This document shows, piece after piece, positions 23,060 through 35,170 of a DNA stretch of 64,000 nucleotides. This DNA comes from Pseudopyrenochaeta lycopersici (taxonomy: Eukaryota; Ascomycota; Dothideomycetes; Pleosporales; Pseudopyrenochaetaceae), in contig NHZP01000009.1 of NCBI GenBank assembly GCA_003313425.1, positions 868,001-932,000 of the forward strand, in the 5' to 3' direction. A program made the position numbers and the translations under genes. Within the stretch, counting starts at the first letter, position 1, and each line of letters begins with the position of its first letter. The notes beneath the pieces are model-generated. The model did no database searches and was not told the origin of the DNA. It saw only the letters and a program-made list of their open reading frames with translations.

Positions 23060-26000
23060 TTATTGTGTTACATCGAGAGCATTTAGGAGGTTTGCTTCCT
23101 TAACCAGATCGTAGAAGAGGCCTTTCCTGCGTACCAGTTCCGCAGGCGTGTCGAACTCGGCCACCGTGCCCTTGTCTAATACGATGATTCTGTCAGAGTC
23201 GAGAATTGTGTTGATGCGATGTGCAATAGTAATGATGGTTCTGTTGTTAAACATGCCACTGCGTAGCGTGGTCTGCAGCAGTGCGTCTGTTTCAACATCG
23301 ACAGCAGCCTGCAATTCTGCATCAGTTTCTGCTATTCTAATATGGGATACATCACTTGTACGCACCGTAGCTTCATCCAGGACTAGAATATTACTAGGAG
23401 CAAGCAAAGCGCGCGCTAGGGAGACAAGTTGTCGTTGTCCAGCGCTGAGATTGGACCCTGTAGACGATTTAGTTTCTTGGCTTTGTGTTGAGAGTGGATC
23501 ACAAGGGGCGATGCAAGACGTACCCCCTTCATTAATGTGGGCGTCTAGCTTCCCTGGCATACTCGAAACGTGCTCTTTGAGGCGTGCATGGTCTATGACT
23601 TTTGTCAGCCGCTCTGCAATAATCGTTTTGTAGGCGGACTACGTACCAAGAACACTCCAGAGCTCAGTATCATCATGAACATGACCCGGGTCCAGATTGT
23701 CTCGTACAGTGCCCTCGAAAAGCGCTGCATCTTGCGGAATGATGGCCAGCCTTCTCCGGAGGTCTAGAAGACCAATGGTGCTGGTGTTCAGATTGTCGAT
23801 GCTCACAAAGCCCTCAGCGGGCTCGATTATGCGGAAAAGGGCTAGTGTGAGCGAACTCTTGCCAGCGCCTGTGCGACCGACTACGCCAATCTTCTCATTG
23901 GGTTTGATCTGAAGGTTGATGTTCCTCAACACCAGATCGAGGCCTGTCCGGTACCGGGTGCTGTAGTTGTTGAAGGTGACAGCGCCCTGCGACGGCCAAC
24001 TGATCGGTGGCCTATTCTTGGAGATTATTTCAGGTGCTTCGCTTGGTAGAGCAGCATATTCAAGGACACGCTCGACAGACACGATATTAGTCTCCACTTC
24101 AACCGTCTGTCGGACGATCCAATTAAGACTCTGGGTGATCTGAAGTGCATACGACATTGCCAGACCCACCATGCCGGCAGAAAGTCCACTATGGCGGGTG
24201 ACAGAGATAATTGCAAACCCAGCGGCAGCCAGAATTATGACCGAGCCAAGGAATTCCAGCCTCACCGCTAGCCATCTGTTGGCGCTGATGGATGGGTAGT
24301 ACGCGCGCAGGTTCGCATCCACTCGCCACTCATTTTCGAGCTCGAAACGCTTCTGCTGGTTGTATGCACGAATCGTGCTCATTCCGCTGAGCGATTCTTG
24401 AAAGTGCGCATATATAGGGCTGCGGCTAACGCTGTCAAGTCGCTTAAGCTCTCGCGACGTGCGCAAGTAGTACCTCTGTATGTACAGATATAGCGCGCCG
24501 AGTGGCAAGATGAGTGCTATGAAGATAGGGGTGGAGGCGGAGATGACAACAAGGGTGAACCCAGCTGCTTCAGTCAGCTAACGGTGACACAATCGAACAA
24601 CGTGGCTAATTGCATACCTCGAGCGGAATTGACGAAGAGCATATTGAACGTCCGGCTAGTGAATGTTAGGAAACGCTCGCAAAATAATTGGAGAACAAAG
24701 TCTCAACTCACGCTAGAACTTCATCGACTCGGTAGATGTCACTATCATGCAAGTTAGCAAGTGCAAACCAAGCCGCACGTGTGTCTACGAAAAATTATCA
24801 TTGGGACGGCTTGCGGACAGTTCATCGGTAAAGGAGGATCGGGCCGTGGGGAACAGGTTAGGTACAGATGACGAAAACTTGCCTTGAAAATCTGTTTAGG
24901 ATGCGTCCTGCAGGTGTGGTCTCGAAGAAACTCATTGGAGAACGGAAAATGGCAAACGCCATCCGCTCATGTAACTTTCGGCTAGCCTGAGAACCATATC
25001 AGTATATGCAAGCCCTTCATGCACACTATTGCTAGGGATCATGCAGAGACATACCTCAATCGAACAGAAGATCCACAGAATGAGCGTCTGTACAACAACA
25101 AGTGCAGCAGATCCAACACCAAAGGCGAAGTAGATGCCGATATACTTGCCCACATGGGGGTTCCCACCGTATTGTTGGTTGATCTCTGACCAGTGCTTGA
25201 GCCATACGCTTGCGCCTGCAGGAATTAGTGTCTGCAGCTCAGAGACGAGAAAACGACGAGCCAATAGCATCAAGCTTACCGATGGATCCAGTCTGCGCTC
25301 CGAGAAGGAGTATCAAGTAGATGGCGACAGCTGCAAGATTGCTAGTTTTTGCATATTCACCATACACAGACCACTTGACCTTGCCCTGCTCGGAGAACTC
25401 TTTCGTTTGCTTGCTCTTCAGCCCGCCACCCTCTTCATCTGTTAGTTTGCCGCGCGGTCCCTTAAAGCTTGCAGTGCTGGCACGCCGGAGAGTATTGTTA
25501 CTGACCCTCCGGGCCGTAGCGCCTCCCGTTCTCAAGGGTGCGAGGTGAGCAGCATTCTCCTGTGCAGCTTCGGCTTCGGTCTGATCTTCATCGTCCTCTA
25601 TATCGGCTGGGCTTCCGCCGTAAATGGTAGAGTCTTCATCGCTCATGACGCTCTCGGACGTGCGGTTGCTATCAGCCTCGCTCTGATCCTCATTCTGTGA
25701 TGTCTTTATCAAGTTTGCGATTTCACCTTTCATTGCCATGAGCTGGTCGTAGCTGCCCCGCTCAAGAATCTTGCCTTCACGCAGAAGTAAAATCATATCG
25801 GCTTCCATCAACACTGGGATAGAGTTCGTTGCAAGAATCCTTGTTTTCCCAGCCAACAGACCTTTTGGACCGAGGACATTGTCGATCAAGTGCCTTCCAA
25901 CGTGCTGGTCGACTGCCGACAAACAATCATCAAGAAGATAGACATCGGCGCGAGCATAGACAGCGCGAGCAAGAGTAAGCCGTGCCTTTTGCCCACCCGA

Positions 26001-28304
26001 CAGAGAGATTCCTCGTTCACCTACTTCCGTCTGGTCGCCATCAGGAAGTTGAGCGAAATCATCACGCAACGCACAGGCCTGGACAGTTTTATCGTAGAAT
26101 TGCGGGTCCCAGCGGTGCCCGAACACGATATTCTCCCGAACAGAAGCGTTCATGACCCAAGCTGACTGTGGAACATACGCGGATTTACCTCGAATCACAA
26201 CTTCACCATGGATCTTCCACAGATCTCCGAGGACAGCTTGCAAAAGCGAGGATTTTCCCGAGCCAACGCGACCGACAATGCATGAAAGTTCGCCTTTATG
26301 TGCACTGAAGTTGATGTCATGAAGGGCGCGACGCTCAGTGTTTCGATCCCACGTGAAGCTGGCATCTCGAATGCGCACTGACTCATCGCCATTCTCCTCG
26401 ACAGCGTCCTCGCGAATGACCGCATTTTCTTGGAGTTCGTCAGCGGTCAGATAACCGGTGATGCGCCCCACGGCAACGCTAGCTTCTACGATGGCCGTGA
26501 TGACCATAGGAAGAATAGCGAGCGGGAAAGTCAGGAGGTTGAAGAGCGTCAGGGCAGGGAAGACAATGTCGGTTGTTAGAGGGCGATGTTGCGTGAGAAC
26601 AAACACTCCAAATGTTGAACAAGATACAAGGAACGGAGTCGTAGACCATGTGAAGGTAGAAAAGGCCTGAGTGGCGCCGATCTTGCGTAATGTCTTGAGT
26701 TCTTGATCATTACGGATAACATTGAGGCGATTGGCAAATGCGGTCGTCCATGCATACAACTTGATCGACTTCATGTTGTTGAGGATCTCTGCGATAAGTT
26801 TCGTACGCGCATCTTTGTTCTTCATCTGCTCTTTCTGTAAGGTCTTCATCCATCGCGCAATGACGCCATTGATGGGAATCATGATGAACATGGCAGCCAC
26901 ACCTGCAAAGCAACTATAACCAAGTAGCTGGTATAGCGACAGCATGCACAGGATGATTTGGAAAGGAGCGGACCATAGCTGCTGACCGTACTGTGCCAAA
27001 TCCTGAAGTCGCTGAGTATCAACAGCCATATAATTGACAATGTCACCAGTTGATTTGGACGCTCGTCCCTCGTTAGACAAACGGGTTGACTTGGAATATA
27101 TGGCAGCGGTGAGAGAGGATTTGACACGCATGCCAGTCTCGAAGGACCGTTGAAAGTACTGATGGAGGCAAGCCGTCTGCGAAACGGACACTGCGAACAT
27201 GGCAAGCGCAATGGCCGCACCTCGAACTATTGGCTGCGGCGTTTCGGTTCGATAAGAATCCACAAAGGTGATTAGGAGCCTCAACAGTTGCGGTTGGACG
27301 AAGTTCAAAAGATCGCTCAGGGTCTTGATGGCTGCGCCTCTGAAATAAGGGCCGCCGAATGAACTGAACATTGCGATCCACAGCGAAGGGTGCTTCTTTT
27401 CCATCTCATGTGTCCACGCCTTCTCAAATGTCTGTGATGTGTGTCGGGTGCTGTCTCGCTTTCGCAGATTCCATAGATCGTCCTGGGTGAGAAAGGCCTT
27501 GTAGCCGTGCTTCATCATTGGCGTCATCCATCCAAAGGTCAATACCGAGAAGACATCGGCATATTCGTAGGGGCATTCATCGTCATCTCCCAGCATATCA
27601 TAATCGCTGAGACGCTTGGGAACAAGCCATTCCAGGATGAATTCCAGTGCTGCCAGTCCAACGCTCACGCAGAAGACTGCAAAATACGCCACATGCTCCA
27701 GGTGTACTTGCTGAGCGATGAGCGAGCGGAGTTTAACAGCGTATGCGATGAGCAAGAACAGCCAGAAGAAGAGGACCACACCATTGGCGTTTCGTGACCT
27801 CCAATGCTCGATATATTGTATGTAGAATATTACCCCAAGGGACACCAGAGTGAGTACAGAGGTCCAAAAGCGAAAGTCGCCGGTCCATACGTCTTTATAG
27901 TATTCGATCTGAAGAGCTGCCTGTACTGCAGTAGCGGTGATAATCGCTCCGAGAGTAATCTATTAGTCGCATAATGTTAGCGACTGAGTTTCATGAGCAT
28001 CTTAAGGCCCTCAAGACGACTCGCATACCAGCTTCGCGAAAAAGTGCCAATTGCGCTTCACCGGCTGTGGCGGGCAGTACCTATAGAGGTACCACAATGC
28101 GCCTGCGCCTCCCACAATCCCAAACGCTGCCACCACGGCTATCCAGACATCGAGAAAGCACGGTGTGAAGTCATAGCGAATAGGGCTGATCGGGCCCCAG
28201 CCTTCGCTATTGCCGCATAATGGCTGGCGGTGGTGCTTCGAAGCCTCGAGATAGCCGTAGGCGAGCGGGGTGGAAGGCAGAAACGGGATTTGTTGTCCCT
28301 GCAT
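23060..28304 (-). CDS. MRP-type ABC transporter (ABCC, Ycf1-like vacuolar)
   Basis: Exons, read in the minus direction: 28304..28029, 27959..25280, 25215..25055, 24986..24883, 24741..24712, 24655..24618, 24564..23647, 23592..23524, 23457..23366 and 23308..23060. All are in phase, giving about 1538 residues. The order is TMD0, TMD1, NBD1, acidic linker, TMD2, NBD2, the full-length layout of Ycf1-like pumps that move glutathione conjugates and metals into the vacuole. NBD1 has Walker A GRVGSGKSS (about residue 655), signature LSGGQ and Walker B VYLLDD with Asp in place of Glu, as is usual for the degenerate ABCC site. NBD2 has GRTGAGKSS, LSAGQ and ILVLDEAT. Removing the introns at 23458-23523 and 23309-23365 restores EGG-SNLSAGQ and DEAT-AAVD; both introns lack in-frame stops. 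The intron at 24742-24882 starts with GC (AG|GCAAGT). Confidence 0.93.
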
Positions 28305-29101
28305 CGATCGTGTGTATTAGGCGATGCCGTACTCGGTGTCGCAGAGTTAAGGCAGCAGTCGTCCAACGGCGAGGGTGAAGCTTCGACCTTCGCGGGTGCG
28401 CCGCACTTTTAGTGAAGTTAGACGCACGGGCTACCCGTGTGATGATTAATGATGGCATACTAAAGTTTGCGAGTCGCGGGGCTAGCAAATAAACCCCGAC
28501 GAAGCCGCTTACGGGTTCGACTCACCCGAGCCAGGACTGAGCAAACCACTGTGACTCTTTTCAAGCCAATTAATCAGGGCGCGGTGGACTACAGCATGAA
28601 AGCTGCATGGTCAGCTTGTGATTCACCAGAGGATTCACCGGTGCTTCGCCCGGTGCTTCGCATCCTCCATGTACGGCTCGACCCGATGTTCCGGCCTGCC
28701 TCAAGCCGATGAACCCTATTTGTGCAACACGTCCCAGTGCCGCTAGGCAGACACCTGATCACGTGATTTGACTGTATACTGAAGCTATCAGTATTCAGGC
28801 GCCCTATTCGAGTGAGTCAAGGAGAACACATCCGAAATTCACTTGGATTTCTAATCATCTTGTCAGAGGTTATACAGCCGGGATGAGCAGAGATAATCAT
28901 CTTGTGCATCTGAATAGCGCAATAGAAGAAACATGGCACTTCGTAGTGTTAGCTCATCTAGCATTTAAACAAGAATCTTGCAGCTCATAGCCAAAGATAA
29001 TAGCCCCAAATCTTTATATTGTGAGGCGTACAAGGCTCCTCAAGGCACAGTCATACGAATAATGGACAGACGGTCTCCACTCTGTGTTTCTTTTGTCAAC
29101 C
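28305..29101. other. Intergenic region upstream of ABC transporter
   Basis: No gene seen. A short direct repeat (cggtgcttcgc twice, near 28638-28660) and a palindromic TCACGTGA at 28759-28766 are visible. It is probably the promoter of the ABC transporter plus the 3' flank of the chitinase. Confidence 0.45.
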
Positions 29102-30403
29102 TCATAGCTCACTTCTTTCTTCATACTGCTTTCCCAATTTCTTCGTGGCCAAATCCTTAAACCCCTCATTCGCCGCCCTAAAATGGTCAAAGTTCGGTGC
29201 ATCCTCACCAAGACCCCAAGCAAATACGCCTCCAAGTTTATAGTCATCAAAAGCAGTACGCAGCTTTTTCTGTATAGCTTCAGGTGTGTCCCAAGACCAG
29301 AACAAACGCTCATCTTCATCCCAGTAGTAATGCCCTCCTCCTATTGCGTCATACACGCCATGTGCCAGCACTTTCTTGAACGATATCGCGAGCTCAGCAG
29401 GTACCTCGTCGTGCCATGAGAATGCCCCCGCTTTACCAAGATCTGCTCCTGTAACTGGATCTTCCATAAGCTCCGTCTTGCATCCGATGGGATTCACATG
29501 ACAATCCGCATCTGGAGCGCTCTTAAACCATTTCACGTAGAATGCTAACCCTATATTCGCTTTCTCGGGTGGGACGCCCCCCTTAATGTACGCATCGAGT
29601 GCATCTAGTGACAGCTTCAAGCCTGTATGATGTTTCGTCACGTAATCCCGTCGGTTCATCAAGTCATAGGTCATGATATTGAAGAAGTCGACAGACTCTA
29701 AAATTCGGGGTATAAAGGAAGGCGTGAAGGCTAGCATATCCCGTGGTAAGCCTGGTACTGCTGCTGAGATGACTTTCGAAGGGCCGATAGCTGCCCGTAT
29801 TTCTTCAAGGAGTTTTGGATATGCATCAGTTTCCCACGCCTTCTCCGTATTAGGAACAGTCTTGTAATCTTCGCCGTTGCCACTACACGATCGTTAAACC
29901 CTGATGCTGTGATCGCCTTTAGTCATACGGAGGATATTTACCCAGGATACTCCCAATCAATATCTACGCCGTCAGCACCAGTACTATCAAGCATAGCCTT
30001 CACATTAGTTGCGAAAAGCTTCCGACTTTCGTCTGTCTTCGCTCCATCCGAGAAGCCATCTGTGTCCCCCCATCCACCGATCGCTACTTGGATCACTGTA
30101 CCATCAGTGAACTTGTGTCGTACGTCTTCAATGGCTGTAAAGAGCGGCCATTCCTCTCGTCTGGCATCATTGAAGATCTTAGATTGCATGAAAGCCAGGG
30201 CAACATGAGTAACATCCGCAACAAGAGCTGGTTCTGGTACTACGTTATGCTGTCTCGAGATCCTCAGCCTATATCACTATGACTTTATGTTTAGTGCATT
30301 ACCCTGTCAAGTACATAATGAGCTTTAGCTTCGATGCCTTAACCGTCGACATGGATGTGGCGAGAAACACAGAAAGGGCGAGGTAGCACAATAGAGTAGT
30401 CAT
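29102..30403 (-). CDS. GH18 chitinase, secreted
   Basis: Endo- or exo-acting chitin hydrolase family. Exons, read in the minus direction: 30403..30303, 30253..29942 and 29882..29102 (introns 49 and 59 nt), giving 397 residues. The N-terminus (MTTLLCYLALSVFLATSMS) is a clear signal peptide. The barrel then follows with LIMYLTG, THVALAFM, IQVAIGGWGD, the catalytic motif DGVDIDWEYPG (DxxDxDxE complete, Glu as proton donor), FFNIMTYDLMNR and the closing GGVFAWGLGED. No chitin-binding domain or GPI signal is seen, so it is a single-domain enzyme. The acceptor of intron 1 is GAG rather than the usual YAG; it is chosen because it restores TGQHNVVPEPAL. Confidence 0.9.
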
Positions 30404-31042
30404 TATTTTCAGGATCTGCAGGTTCGCAAAGGATAAGACTCGATGAGTAGTAGCGGGAAGATGTCAAACTAGACATAGGTAATAGCGGGGATTCGCTAGT
30501 GGTCACCCACCTAACTATTTATCTACTAGTGTCTTGGTCAAATAGAAATAAGTACACAAGGAGCCTAGTGGTGACTCGTGCAAGTCCTATTCATTGCTTT
30601 TTGTACGTTGTCAAACCTTTCACATTTTGGGGATATGTGCGCGAAAGGGCAATGAGGAAGGACAATGAGGCTCCCTGAGGTCTAGCATCTGTTCTAGTAT
30701 TCTACTTGTATATTCGCAAACAGTTTCCATTCCCCTATAATAGCTTTGTTTTCAGTATTGTCTGTAGACCAAGTGCTGCTATACAACGCTGTGCAAGAGC
30801 TTTTCTTTTGGCAAGCTGCAGGAGTTCCCCTCACGCCAAACCTGTTCATGACATGTGACCTGCAGCCCCACCTTGGAATCGTCAATATCGGAACATAAGC
30901 ACTCGTTGTCTGATACTCCATTCATTTTGCTAATCTGAATTGTGCAGTTACAAAGGCTGGGCACATTTACAATTACGATTTGCAGCATCAATCTTCAGTA
31001 CTTCACTTCCAAAATTGCACCGCTGTTCAAACGAATGCGATT
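30404..31042. other. Intergenic region between divergent chitinase and HET gene
   Basis: Shared upstream region of the minus-strand chitinase and the plus-strand HET gene. No gene or clear regulatory motif recognised. Confidence 0.45.
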
Positions 31043-33130
31043 ATGGAAAAGACGGTGACAAATGCGACCGACGTCTTCGGGCAGAATGAACCACCTATGG
31101 ATGTTCATTCGCGTCTGTTCCGGTCAGATGTTGCAAATTACAGTCATATCCTTCCAGACCACTTAGCGCAATTGCTATTTGGCGACCTTGGTGTGAATGC
31201 AAAGTTGGCGACTGGCGACCGGCCTGTCACATCTCCTTGTTTAGTTTGCAACAATATCAGAAATCCGAACAATACCGTCGATCTAGCTGAAGCTATGCAA
31301 AGAGCTAGCGCTGGCTGCTTGGGATGTAGATTTGTCATCTGTGCTTATGAGAGATCCATACAAGAATTCGAAAAGTCGAGACTCCAAGGACCTGAGCGTA
31401 AAGTTCCGCATCGAGAAAGCAAAGACGCAAGATTGGAGATACGAATCGAGGTTGCATCCCACGGGATCAGCATGAGCATCAGGTCGAAGTACGGCTTTCG
31501 GACTTTTGAGATTTTTACCACTGCCGAGGTTGGTCATATTCCGAAGGGAATCGCGCAGAGACAAATCAGTTCTAAGAATTCTGGCTCACGTGAGAGCTTT
31601 GACCTGATCTCAAGATGGATTGCAGACTGCTGCGCGCACCCTGACTGTCCTCCAAAGAAAAAGCAGTTACCAAGCCGGGTCCTTGACATCGGCTGTCAAA
31701 ATGAAATCAGATTGCGACTGGGTGCGGAGGTGACCGGTCCGTATTGTGCCTTAAGTCACTGCTGGGGTTCATTAAATAAAACAGTACGCACAACCAAAGC
31801 GACTCTGGCATCACATCAAACAGGAATCAAAGAGAGTGTACTCTCTAAATCCTTCCGCGATGCGATTGCCCTCGCTCGACATCTTGAGATACAATTTCTC
31901 TGGATAGATTCTTTATGTATTGTTCAAGACGACCCGGAGGATTGGGCAAATGAATCTGCAAAGATGGCAACAGTTTACCGGGACGCCTTTCTCGTCATTG
32001 CCGCAACTCGAGCTGAAAATGGTGACATGGGTTGTTTCTCAGACCGCTCTAGGCCTACATTATGCTTTGAAACCCCACTGGCCGATGGTCGGATTGCGCC
32101 TGTTTACCTTCGACATCGACAAGAACACTGGTCCTTCGATCCATTATACATGTATAAAAAGATTTCCGGTGACGAGTTGCCTCTGTTATCTCGTGCTTGG
32201 TGCTTGCAGGAGCGACTTCTTGCAACACGTGTAATTCACTTCGCAGGCGAGGAACTGATCTGGGAATGCCAGTCACAGACGCGATGTGAATGTACAAGTC
32301 TAGACGAGTCTAAACTAGACAGCTCTGCGTTCAGGAAAAGTTGGGCAATAGAACACCGTCCCAAGGAATTGTTCAAGGTGTGGCACAAGATAATACAGCT
32401 TTATAGTCCACTACGCATCACATATTGGTCTGATCGACTTCCAGCGATATCCGGCCTAGCGAAGCATCTTCAAGCCCGCGGTTGTGGCGAGTACGTGGCT
32501 GGGACTTGGGTGCAGAACATCTTTGTTGACTTGCTATGGTCTAACTTTGGTAGGACTTCGAGACCAGAGGAGTGGAGGGCTCCTTCTTGGTCATGGGTCT
32601 GTGCAGACTTTTCTTACCTTCGTTTCCCTCAGAATCACGATATCGATGGCGAGAACCTCAGAGAAATGCCGCGTTCGATGCGGACTCCTAAAGGCCAGGA
32701 ATTCAAGACCAAAGTCGTGTCGCTGGACTATGAGTTGAATGGAGCCGATCCCACTGGAGCAGTGAAACGAGCAGTGTTATCGATTTCTGCACCAGTGATC
32801 GATGTCCGGGTAGTAGTGCGAAGATTTCCGCAATGGAGGCTGTGTAAGGAGGATGAGATCTTAGTGGCACACGACATGAACGAATTGGATTGTCTTGATG
32901 ACTTTGCAGAAGACGAAGTCCCTGTACTCTGCGTCTGGGTTGGGACAATATGGGTAGAAGCGGAGATGTGTCCACAGCTCTTGCTCGTGCAGCATTCGCG
33001 TGGGCTCAGTAAGAAACAAGCAACGCCTGGTTGTTATGAAAGAGTTGGAGCGTTGACACAATGGGAGGATGTTTCTATGCTTCTCAAGTGGTTTGCAAAC
33101 GCAGAGGTTCAATGCATTAAAATCGTGTAG
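31043..33130 (+). CDS. HET-domain protein (single exon)
   Basis: About 695 residues without introns. The ATG at 31043 is the first in frame; the frame is also open some 60 bp upstream but without ATG. The N-terminal part has two Cys pairs (CLVCNN and GCLGCRF) that could bind metal. The HET domain lies near residues 225-380, with the three standard blocks YCALSHCWG, LWIDSLCIVQDDPEDW and a downstream SRAWCLQERLL. The C-terminal part contains SWSWVCADF, also common in this type. HET proteins take part in allorecognition and cell death between incompatible hyphae. The gene converges with the unrecognised gene ending at 33576. Family assignment is secure; the specific function is unknown. Confidence 0.92.
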   Translation: MEKTVTNATDVFGQNEPPMDVHSRLFRSDVANYSHILPDHLAQLLFGDLGVNAKLATGDRPVTSPCLVCNNIRNPNNTVDLAEAMQRASAGCLGCRFVICAYERSIQEFEKSRLQGPERKVPHRESKDARLEIRIEVASHGISMSIRSKYGFRTFEIFTTAEVGHIPKGIAQRQISSKNSGSRESFDLISRWIADCCAHPDCPPKKKQLPSRVLDIGCQNEIRLRLGAEVTGPYCALSHCWGSLNKTVRTTKATLASHQTGIKESVLSKSFRDAIALARHLEIQFLWIDSLCIVQDDPEDWANESAKMATVYRDAFLVIAATRAENGDMGCFSDRSRPTLCFETPLADGRIAPVYLRHRQEHWSFDPLYMYKKISGDELPLLSRAWCLQERLLATRVIHFAGEELIWECQSQTRCECTSLDESKLDSSAFRKSWAIEHRPKELFKVWHKIIQLYSPLRITYWSDRLPAISGLAKHLQARGCGEYVAGTWVQNIFVDLLWSNFGRTSRPEEWRAPSWSWVCADFSYLRFPQNHDIDGENLREMPRSMRTPKGQEFKTKVVSLDYELNGADPTGAVKRAVLSISAPVIDVRVVVRRFPQWRLCKEDEILVAHDMNELDCLDDFAEDEVPVLCVWVGTIWVEAEMCPQLLLVQHSRGLSKKQATPGCYERVGALTQWEDVSMLLKWFANAEVQCIKIV

Positions 33131-33575
33131 AATTGTATAAACAGGATTTTGTCTACGCATGAAGCGAGGTATGACGATTTAGTAGCCAAAGCTAGTCCAT
33201 CAACCATCTGAACTAGCCCCTAACACTACCAGCGTAGGCTACTTAGGCACTGGCAAATGCTATTCTATGCACACATTCAACATGTTCTGAGCAAGAATAC
33301 ACTTTAGTTGGTAAAATACCATGGGGCTATTTCCTGACACCATAGTTGATCAATCTATTGTGTGGAATTCGGTTGTAAATTGGGACCGTACATGAGACTG
33401 GTTGCTCACTAGACCTAAGATAAGGAAATTTGGGAAGCACCTTAAGCATTTTATAAGCCTTAGAACAAAGTCTCTGCTATTATAACGCAGTTCTATACTC
33501 TACGTGCAAATGTGGAAGTAATGGTGATTGTTCATTACTTTTTAGTTGCTGGGAAGGCATCGGCGGTGACTCTAA
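33131..33575. other. Short convergent intergenic region
   Basis: AT-rich, no frame of note. It lies between the 3' ends of the HET gene and the small four-exon gene. Confidence 0.5.
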
Positions 33576-34404
33576 TCAAGCGTTCAGTGGATGGACCCTA
33601 GGCCCCCAAAAGTAGGCTATTTCGATTTCACCCAGGGAAAATTCATTCTTCCCTTTGCCAAACGAGACTTCTCGTACATAAACAGCTTGCGTCTGATCCC
33701 CTGTCTTCTCATATTGCTTGGCTAGCAGTGATGTTAGTCCGTTAAACTGCCCTTGATCTGCCCATTGTACTCACCTTTGCAGGCATCCCCGCTCGCGCCC
33801 GCTGAAACAGGTATGCCTTCTCCCTGCATAGATACAGAAGCAAAGATTTCTGCAGTACTTGTTTTCCCACCGGCTTCGATAACTCGAGTGTTGGTGTAAA
33901 CAATGTATCCAACAATAAGATAAACGCGTCTGATCTGTCGCTTTTTCCGAAGCGCCCAGTCTCGGGGCTCAGACAACCGCATCACATCTTCGAAATGCTC
34001 TTCGAAATCCTCAAGATGAATTTCTCTAGCGCAGTCAAGTTCAACTTGGACAGAAACCTCTGTCCTATTGGAGCTTGATCTGCTATACGATGATACGTAA
34101 TCGGTCCAGAGATCCTTACCTGGGGATGCAGTATCGAAATACGATGAGAGAACCTCATCCCTTCACCGAGACTTATCTCAAAAATTCTCCTTTTAATATG
34201 TCCAAACTTATTGAACATCTATCGACGCGAGTAAGTGGATGGGTTGACATAACCATACACAGGCAAACATACAATCGGTATCTACATGAAAGTTATGCTA
34301 TAGGTAGGCAGAGTTACTTTTACTAATATCCATCCTTCCGGGATAGAGTGTATGTGGCCTTTGTTTACCTGAGGTTGTTTTAGTCTTTGATCATTGAGGT
34401 CCAT
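33576..34404 (-). CDS. Unrecognised small multi-exon protein (possibly gasdermin-like)
   Basis: A four-exon model, read in the minus direction: 34404..34369, 34218..34120, 34057..33775 and 33721..33576, about 187 residues. The last intron (53 nt, GTGAGT, GACTAACA branch, GCTAG) is convincing and joins the reading frames well, so the gene is real. The upstream junctions are less sure: the acceptor at 34058 is GAG, and the first exon may be longer. The core reads WALRKKRQIRRVYLIVGYIV, then VSAGASGDACK, then AVYVREVSF and IEIAYFWG, a beta-rich pattern. The order of a long amphipathic helix, a V-Y-x-x-V-G strand and a final strand pair reminds me of short fungal gasdermin-like (RCD-1-type) proteins; this is inference without alignment. 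It converges on a HET-domain gene 445 bp away. Confidence 0.55.
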
Positions 34405-34876
34405 ATCAGTGGCTGCCAACCGCAATTCGCTACTCAGTTTCTGCTTACTTGCGCTGTAGCAAGCAAACGCGACTTGGTCAATTCGGGACTCTCGCAGGAG
34501 GATATGGGAATAAGTTATTTTGGCAGAAATTATACAGATTGATCGCACTATCAATATGTATGAAAGCAGAGGGGAAGGCCAATAGGAAGAAGTGATAAAA
34601 AGTCGCGAGATGTGTAATGTCATGTCGAATATACATTAATTATATTTTTGAGCCTGTTTCCGCCCCTCGGCGCATTGCTCGGGGTATAATGCTGAATTTC
34701 ATTTCCAATTTTTTGTCGTCCAACGAAGCGCTGTGAGACGTCTTCCTTTCCTTCATCCCATCCTACCAACCTCTTCTATTCGTCACCCATTTGTGCTCGA
34801 TGACAGCCTCTCAACGAGCCCATACATCGATGCCCTATTGCGATACATTTTTTCTTGAAGTGATTCACCTCGAAAT
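34405..34876. other. Intergenic region
   Basis: AT-rich upstream flank of the small four-exon gene, and 3' flank of the next minus-strand gene. The same frame as the first exon above is open up to 34623 and could be leader or extra coding sequence. No other gene seen. Confidence 0.4.
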
Positions 34877-35170
34877 TTAGTTACTGGCTGTCGGTCCCAT
34901 CTTGGTACCAGCACCATAACTTGCGTGATACGCGGCGTTGACGCTGCGGTGATGCTCAGCGGCTGCGTGCTTGATCTCCTTCCACATCTTCTTCATCGCC
35001 ATGTTCATGGTCATGTGGGTCTTCTCCTCTTGGGAGACGAAATGGTGCGCATCATGTGCAGACTCGTGAGACTGGCGTCTTGACTGAGATGCTGGCGTAG
35101 AGGATACAGACGAGTCTGGGGAGGTCGCGCTGAGAGACAAAATGCGGGGGTGGGAGTCGATGTTGTTCAT
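34877..35170 (-). CDS. Small Ser/His-rich protein (97 aa)
   Basis: One exon, chosen start MNNIDSHPRIL at 35170. The N-terminal half is Ser/Pro-rich and disordered (SVSSTPASQSRRQSHES). The C-terminal half is a probable helix with Met, Lys and His (TMNMAMKKMWKEIKHAAAEHH) ending in Ala/Tyr/Gly residues. No signal peptide or known domain. The ordered, biased composition and the TATATA-like element about 150 bp upstream suggest a real, expressed gene. Function unknown. Confidence 0.6.
   Translation of the reverse strand: MNNIDSHPRILSLSATSPDSSVSSTPASQSRRQSHESAHDAHHFVSQEEKTHMTMNMAMKKMWKEIKHAAAEHHRSVNAAYHASYGAGTKMGPTASN

Noticed and set aside
28505..28540. ggttcgactc, resembling a tRNA B box
   Set aside because: The surrounding stem would need a nine-base loop and no D or anticodon arm can be found upstream.
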